From Bradyrhizobiaceae bacterium (GTDB taxonomy: Bacteria; Pseudomonadota; Alphaproteobacteria; Rhizobiales; Hyphomicrobiaceae), in contig CANJPN010000251.1 in assembly GCA_947475855.1 (NCBI GenBank), forward strand, positions 1 to 8,445: DNA of 8,445 nucleotides. Reading direction: 5' to 3'. A program made the translations under genes and the position numbers. Below, one piece after another: positions 5,374 to 8,445 of the stretch. The stretch's first letter is position 1; every line of letters starts with the position of its first letter. The notes beneath the pieces were generated by a model. That model was not told the DNA's origin and made no database searches. It saw only the letters and a list, made by a program, of their open reading frames with translations.

Positions 5374-6065
5374 GCCAGATCCGCCAACGTCCCGTGCAGC
5401 TCCGAAAAATGCTCGATCACCGCATCAGCGCCGAGTTCGCGCGGGGGAATTGTCGTATAGCCGAACGTCACCGCGACAGACTTCACGCCGGCCGCTTTTG
5501 CCGTGCCGATATCCGCCGCGCTGTCGCCTATCATCACGGCTTCACGCCGGTCCGCACCGAGCCCCGCGAGCGCTGCCAGCAGCATGTCCGGCGCAGGCTT
5601 TCGAGGAAGTCGCGGGCTCTCGCCGATGACAGCGCCGAACCAGCGCGTAAGATCGAGCTGATCGAGCACGCGCCGCGTGATGTCCTCCGGCTTGTTGGTA
5701 CAGATTGCAAGCCCGACACCATCTCGCGACAGCCTTTCCAGAACCTCTACTGCACCCGGGAACGTCTTGCTGCGTCCAGCGCCCAGCGCCTCGTAGCGCG
5801 CCGCGAATTTGTCGAAAACCCGGTCCAGCAGCGCCAGGTCATGTGCTCGCCCGAGCCTGTCCAGCGCGCGCTCTACCAGCACCTTCGCCCCGCCCCCGAT
5901 CATCGTCACGACCACAGGCTCGTCGAACGCCACGATGCCCTCTTCGCCAAGGCACTCGTTCAGCACGTCTGCGATATCGCCCGCACTGTCGATCAGTGTC
6001 CCGTCGAGATCGAAAACAACGGCGCGTGGGAATGGCGTCTGAATTTTGGACGGACGTGATGACAT
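5370..6065 (-). CDS. gph: HAD-superfamily phosphatase, probable phosphoglycolate phosphatase
   Basis: Gph dephosphorylates 2-phosphoglycolate, formed by Rubisco oxygenation or DNA end repair, to glycolate in the cytosol. The 231-residue product from ATG 6065 has family length and all four HAD motifs. Motif I is VFDLDGTLIDS (17-27), with nucleophile Asp19 and acid Asp21. Motif II is the Thr in ICTNKPE (121-127). Motif III is Lys156 in RKPAPDM. Motif IV is MIGDSAAD (178-185), with Asp181 and Asp185. The helical cap lies at about 25-100. The in-frame ATG at 6227 would add 54 residues of low-quality sequence, so I prefer 6065, which has GGAG 12 nt upstream, a rather long spacing. The stop codon lies in the end of repeat copy 2. 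Subfamily assignment by sequence alone is imperfect, and because it precedes tenA, a phosphatase acting on a thiamine-related phosphate is a minor alternative. Confidence 0.88.
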   Translation of the reverse strand: MSSRPSKIQTPFPRAVVFDLDGTLIDSAGDIADVLNECLGEEGIVAFDEPVVVTMIGGGAKVLVERALDRLGRAHDLALLDRVFDKFAARYEALGAGRSKTFPGAVEVLERLSRDGVGLAICTNKPEDITRRVLDQLDLTRWFGAVIGESPRLPRKPAPDMLLAALAGLGADRREAVMIGDSAADIGTAKAAGVKSVAVTFGYTTIPPRELGADAVIEHFSELHGTLADLA

Positions 6066-6230
6066 CGGCTGATGCGTCTCCTGCGGATTGGGACGGCTGT
6101 TTACAGCAGGTGGAGCTACGGCGCGAGCGTCGAAACCGTAAGCGGCAACACCCGCGGATCGGAATGTCGGCAAGGCTGGCCACCGGTCGGATAACGCAGT
6201 ATGGAAAAGATACAATTCTGGGGGCATGGC
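6066..6230. other. Divergent promoter region between gph and the L,D-transpeptidase gene
   Basis: This 165-bp spacer must drive gph leftward and the transpeptidase rightward. It contains a perfect 12-bp dyad, GCTGT-TT-ACAGC, at 6096-6107 and a looser one, TACGG/CCGTA, at 6117-6140. A TACAAT at 6211-6216 looks like a -10 box, but it is too close to the ATG at 6231 and has no -35 match. Confidence 0.4.
6096..6107. promoter_or_regulatory. Perfect 12-bp dyad between divergent genes, candidate operator
   Basis: GCTGT (6096-6100), TT, ACAGC (6103-6107) is a perfect inverted repeat 31-42 bp upstream of the gph ATG and more than 120 bp upstream of the transpeptidase ATG. It could be an operator or a leader hairpin. 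It does not match a LexA box of the alphaproteobacterial GTTC-N7-GTTC type. Confidence 0.25.
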
Positions 6231-7775
6231 ATGGCTAGCAGAAACTCAACGAGCCACACGATTTCACTTCGTCGCAGTCTCATTTCCGCGTTCGTGCTTG
6301 GGGCGATGGCGGCTCTGCCAGTCATCAGCGGCGACGCGCAAGCGCGACAGGAGCGACAGGCGCGAACTGTCGAGGCGACAGCCCCGCGTGAGGCGGGCGA
6401 ACCGATAATGGCGATCGTCTCCATAAAGTCGCAGCAGGTCACGTTCTACGATGCCGACGGTTGGACCCACCGTGCGCCGGTGTCGAGCGGCACGAAAGGC
6501 CGCGAGACGCCCGCGGGCGTTTTCGCCATCGTCCAGAAGAACGCCGACCACCGCTCCAATCTCTATGACGATGCCTGGATGCCGCACATGCAGCGCCTCA
6601 CCTGGAACGGCATCGCGCTACATGGCGGCCCACTGCCCGGGTATGCCGCTTCTCATGGTTGCGTGAGAATGCCGTTCGGCTTCGCCGACAAAGTGTTCGA
6701 CAGGACCCGGATAGGGATGCGGGTGATCGTTTCGCCCAACGACGCAGCACCGGTCGAGTTCTCCCATCCCGCGCTGCTCGTCGCAAAAGCAGAGGCAATT
6801 GCGGCAGCGCCATCGCGTGCGGAGATGCTCGAGCGCGAAGCCGCAAATGCCGTCAAGACAGAGGAACAGGCGAGGAAGGCCGCCGCTAAGACGGCGCGGG
6901 ATACGAGCTCGATCAAGGCGTCTCTCCGCCGGCTCGAAGGCCTCAAGGCGAGAGCCGACGCCGAACTCTCATCTGCCCTTAAGGCGCTTGCGGCAGCGGG
7001 CACGGACCAGGCCAGGACCCGATCGGAGGAGGCAAAACTAAAAGCCGAGGCCAAGGCGACGGAAGCAGGTACGCAACTCGAAGCCGCCAGGGCCGATGCA
7101 AAAACGCGGCTCGACGATGCGGCCAAGGCGTCGGATGCTGCCAAGACTGCCGCGAGCAGAAAGGCAGAAACCGCCAAGGCTGCGAAAGAGGCGAAACTCG
7201 CACTGCAGCCGGTGTCGATCTACATCAGCCGAGCGGCCCAGAAACTTTACGTGCGGCGGAACACGCAAAAGCCCTGGCCGGATGGGGGGGAAGTGTTCGA
7301 CTCGTCCATCGAAGTGCCGATCACGATCCGCAATCCGGACAGGCCGATCGGGACCCACGTGTTCACGGCGGTAGCGCGCCACGATGGCGGCCTCCGCTGG
7401 ACGGCCGTCACCATCGACGGCGGGGACGACGCAAAAGCCGCGCTCGACCGCATCACGATCCCGCAGGATGTGCTCGATCGCATCGCACCGACCGCAGTGC
7501 CCCGCTCCTCGATTATCGTCTCGGACGAGCCGCTGAGCCGGGAAACCAACTACCGCACGGAGTTTGTCGCCGTGCTGAGCAATCAACCCCAGGGTGGCTT
7601 CGTAACGCGCAAGCCTACGGTGGCTCCCCCAGCCTCCGTTCCGGTAGCAAGCGCCTACACCGGTGGAAGCGGCGGCTTCTGGTTCTTCGAGCAGCCCACC
7701 TCCGCCCGCCAGAGCAACGACAGGCGACGCCGCGGCGGCTATCGCGAGGTACAGAGAAAAGAATGGTGGCAGTAG
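6231..7775 (+). CDS. Secreted L,D-transpeptidase with coiled coil and second, degenerate YkuD-like domain
   Basis: L,D-transpeptidases form 3-3 peptidoglycan crosslinks or attach proteins to the wall in the periplasm. The product has 514 residues from ATG 6231, a longer form than a single-domain YkuD protein. A signal peptide or anchor occupies about 1-38 (basic RR, then a hydrophobic stretch ending near SGDAQA). The YkuD domain spans about 57-168. Its catalytic motif is HGGPLPGYAASHGCVRMP (131-148), with His131, Ser141, His142 and Cys144. Residues about 190-325 are Ala/Lys/Glu/Arg-rich and probably a coiled coil. Residues about 327-455 start with VSIYISRAAQKLYV and IGTHVFTAV, resembling the start of the first domain, but contain no cysteine. 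The tail is Gly-rich, then strongly basic, ending EWWQ. An ATG at 6201 would add 10 residues; 6231 has GGGGG 6 nt upstream. Divergent from gph, convergent with pgk. Confidence 0.9.
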   Translation: MASRNSTSHTISLRRSLISAFVLGAMAALPVISGDAQARQERQARTVEATAPREAGEPIMAIVSIKSQQVTFYDADGWTHRAPVSSGTKGRETPAGVFAIVQKNADHRSNLYDDAWMPHMQRLTWNGIALHGGPLPGYAASHGCVRMPFGFADKVFDRTRIGMRVIVSPNDAAPVEFSHPALLVAKAEAIAAAPSRAEMLEREAANAVKTEEQARKAAAKTARDTSSIKASLRRLEGLKARADAELSSALKALAAAGTDQARTRSEEAKLKAEAKATEAGTQLEAARADAKTRLDDAAKASDAAKTAASRKAETAKAAKEAKLALQPVSIYISRAAQKLYVRRNTQKPWPDGGEVFDSSIEVPITIRNPDRPIGTHVFTAVARHDGGLRWTAVTIDGGDDAKAALDRITIPQDVLDRIAPTAVPRSSIIVSDEPLSRETNYRTEFVAVLSNQPQGGFVTRKPTVAPPASVPVASAYTGGSGGFWFFEQPTSARQSNDRRRRGGYREVQRKEWWQ

Positions 7776-7866
7776 AAGTTGCTGCCGCTTTACCGATCTT
7801 CTGTCGCGTTACGGACGAAGCGTGAACGTCCTCGCCTGACGCGACAGGCCCCCGGACCTGAAGCCG
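7776..7866. other. Spacer between convergent L,D-transpeptidase and pgk genes
   Basis: This 91-bp gap separates two stop codons facing each other. About half of it is the nested inverted repeat at 7801-7847. The rest shows no gene. Confidence 0.5.
7801..7847. terminator. Nested inverted repeat between convergent genes, possible bidirectional terminator
   Basis: Outer arms CTGTCGCG (7801-7808) and CGCGACAG (7840-7847) are perfectly complementary over 8 bp. Inside, GGACG (7813-7817) and CGTCC (7827-7831) form a second hairpin with a 9-nt loop. The placement between the stops at 7775 and 7867 suits transcript ends on both strands. There is no T-run after the stem on either strand, so intrinsic termination of the usual type is not shown. 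Confidence 0.45.
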
Positions 7867-8445
7867 TTACCGCGCCAATGCCGCCACACCCGGCAATTCG
7901 CGGCCTTCGAGCCATTCGAGGAACGCCCCGCCAGCCGACGATACGTAGGTGAAATCGTCGGCGACGCCTGCGATATTCAGCGCGGCCACCGTATCTCCAC
8001 CGCCCGCCACCGACACGAGTTTGCCTGCCTTGCTGAGCGCCGCAACCTGCCGCGCAAGCGCGAACGTCGCCTCCCCGAACGGCGCAATCTCGAACGCCCC
8101 AAGCGGTCCGTTCCATAACACGGTGCGGCACGTCTCGATGACGGCAGCGATGTGGGCGACGGTCCTCGGCCCGAAGTCGAGGATCATCGCATCGCCAGGG
8201 CAATCGCCCACCGCATGAACGCTCGACGCGGCCCCCGCCTTGAACTCACGCGCGACGACGATGTCGACCGGCAACACGATCTCGCAGCCGCGCTCTTTCG
8301 CCTTCGCCATGATTTCGAGCGCCGTCTTGTGGAAGTCGGGCTCGGCGAGCGACTTGCCCACCTTCACGCCCTGCGCCTGCAGGAACGTGTTCGCCATGCC
8401 GCCGCCGATGATCAGCTTGTCGACCTTGGCGACGAGATTGGTCAG
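7867..8445 (-). CDS. pgk: Phosphoglycerate kinase, C-terminal half (runs off the right edge)
   Basis: Pgk transfers phosphate between 1,3-bisphosphoglycerate and ADP in glycolysis, gluconeogenesis and the Calvin cycle. 192 codons are visible, starting in frame at the window edge with LTNLVAKVDKLIIGGGMANTFL. This is about the C-terminal, nucleotide-binding half of the usual protein of about 400 residues. Family motifs appear in order: IIGGGMANTFLQAQG, the LPVDIVVA strand, GDCPGDAMILDFGPRT, TVLWNGPLGAFE, SVAGGGDTVAAL, and the C-terminal FTYVSSAGGAFLEWLEGRELPGV. The last carries SSAGGA where many bacterial Pgk have a ST-GGGA glycine run; I have seen such A-for-G forms in alphaproteobacteria. The ATG at 8397 is an internal methionine, not the start. 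The real start and upstream neighbours (often gap) lie outside the window. Confidence 0.96.
   Translation of the reverse strand: MTNLVAKVDKLIIGGGMANTFLQAQGVKVGKSLAEPDFHKTALEIMAKAKERGCEIVLPVDIVVAREFKAGAASSVHAVGDCPGDAMILDFGPRTVAHIAAVIETCRTVLWNGPLGAFEIAPFGEATFALARQVAALSKAGKLVSVAGGGDTVAALNIAGVADDFTYVSSAGGAFLEWLEGRELPGVAALAR

Noticed and set aside
6066..6227. N-terminal extension of gph from the ATG at 6227
   Set aside because: The extra 54 residues have no HAD features. They would leave almost no room for the divergent transpeptidase promoter, and the protein from 6065 already has the normal family length.
6202..6230. TACAAT at 6211-6216 as a -10 promoter box for the transpeptidase
   Set aside because: Transcription would start only a few bases before the ATG at 6231, and the region 17 bp upstream has no -35-like sequence.
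7284..7290. Run of seven G in the transpeptidase gene as a possible phase-variation tract
   Set aside because: The tract is short, the frame is intact on both sides, and it encodes an ordinary Gly-Gly turn. No evidence of slippage can be seen in one sequence.

Overview
The window is GC-rich chromosomal DNA from an alphaproteobacterium, most likely in the order Hyphomicrobiales. That placement rests on three things: codon and GC character, the style of the Pgk C-terminus, and the long L,D-transpeptidase architecture. It is inference, since there is no rRNA or other marker here. Seven protein-coding genes are well supported. I see no tRNA, rRNA, CRISPR array, transposase or phage gene.

Left part (1-3128), all on the minus strand. 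A small secreted four-cysteine protein of unknown function lies at 206-694. Next is a tight two-gene unit transcribed ccdA then thiD: ccdA encodes a thiol-electron transporter for cytochrome c maturation, and thiD encodes HMP/HMP-P kinase. The thiD ribosome binding site overlaps the ccdA stop codon. A leader and promoter region of about 300 bp with two perfect dyads separates ccdA from the divergent gene to its right.

Middle part (3129-6065). A plus-strand flavin-dependent monooxygenase of the NtaA/SnaA/DszA type (bacterial luciferase-like) converges with tenA (aminopyrimidine aminohydrolase, minus strand). Upstream of tenA on the same strand is a HAD phosphatase of the phosphoglycolate phosphatase type (gph). 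Two near-identical 74-75 bp palindromic repeats in direct orientation bracket tenA. One sits just after the monooxygenase stop codon. The other contains the stop codon of gph.

Right part (6066-8445). A divergent spacer leads to a plus-strand secreted L,D-transpeptidase. It has a catalytic YkuD domain, an Ala/Lys/Glu-rich probable coiled coil, and a second YkuD-like domain without the catalytic cysteine. It converges with the 3' half of pgk (phosphoglycerate kinase), which runs off the right edge. A 47-bp nested inverted repeat lies between the two stop codons.

Functional links: ThiD and TenA belong to one pathway, salvage of the thiamine pyrimidine (TenA releases HMP and ThiD phosphorylates it to HMP-PP), although they are in separate transcription units here. 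CcdA acts in periplasmic thiol redox. The other genes are housekeeping (Gph, Pgk) or cell wall (L,D-transpeptidase). I found no convincing new defence or mobile system. The most interesting items are the paired repeat around tenA with the borrowed gph stop codon, the duplicated-domain L,D-transpeptidase, and several perfect dyads in promoter regions.
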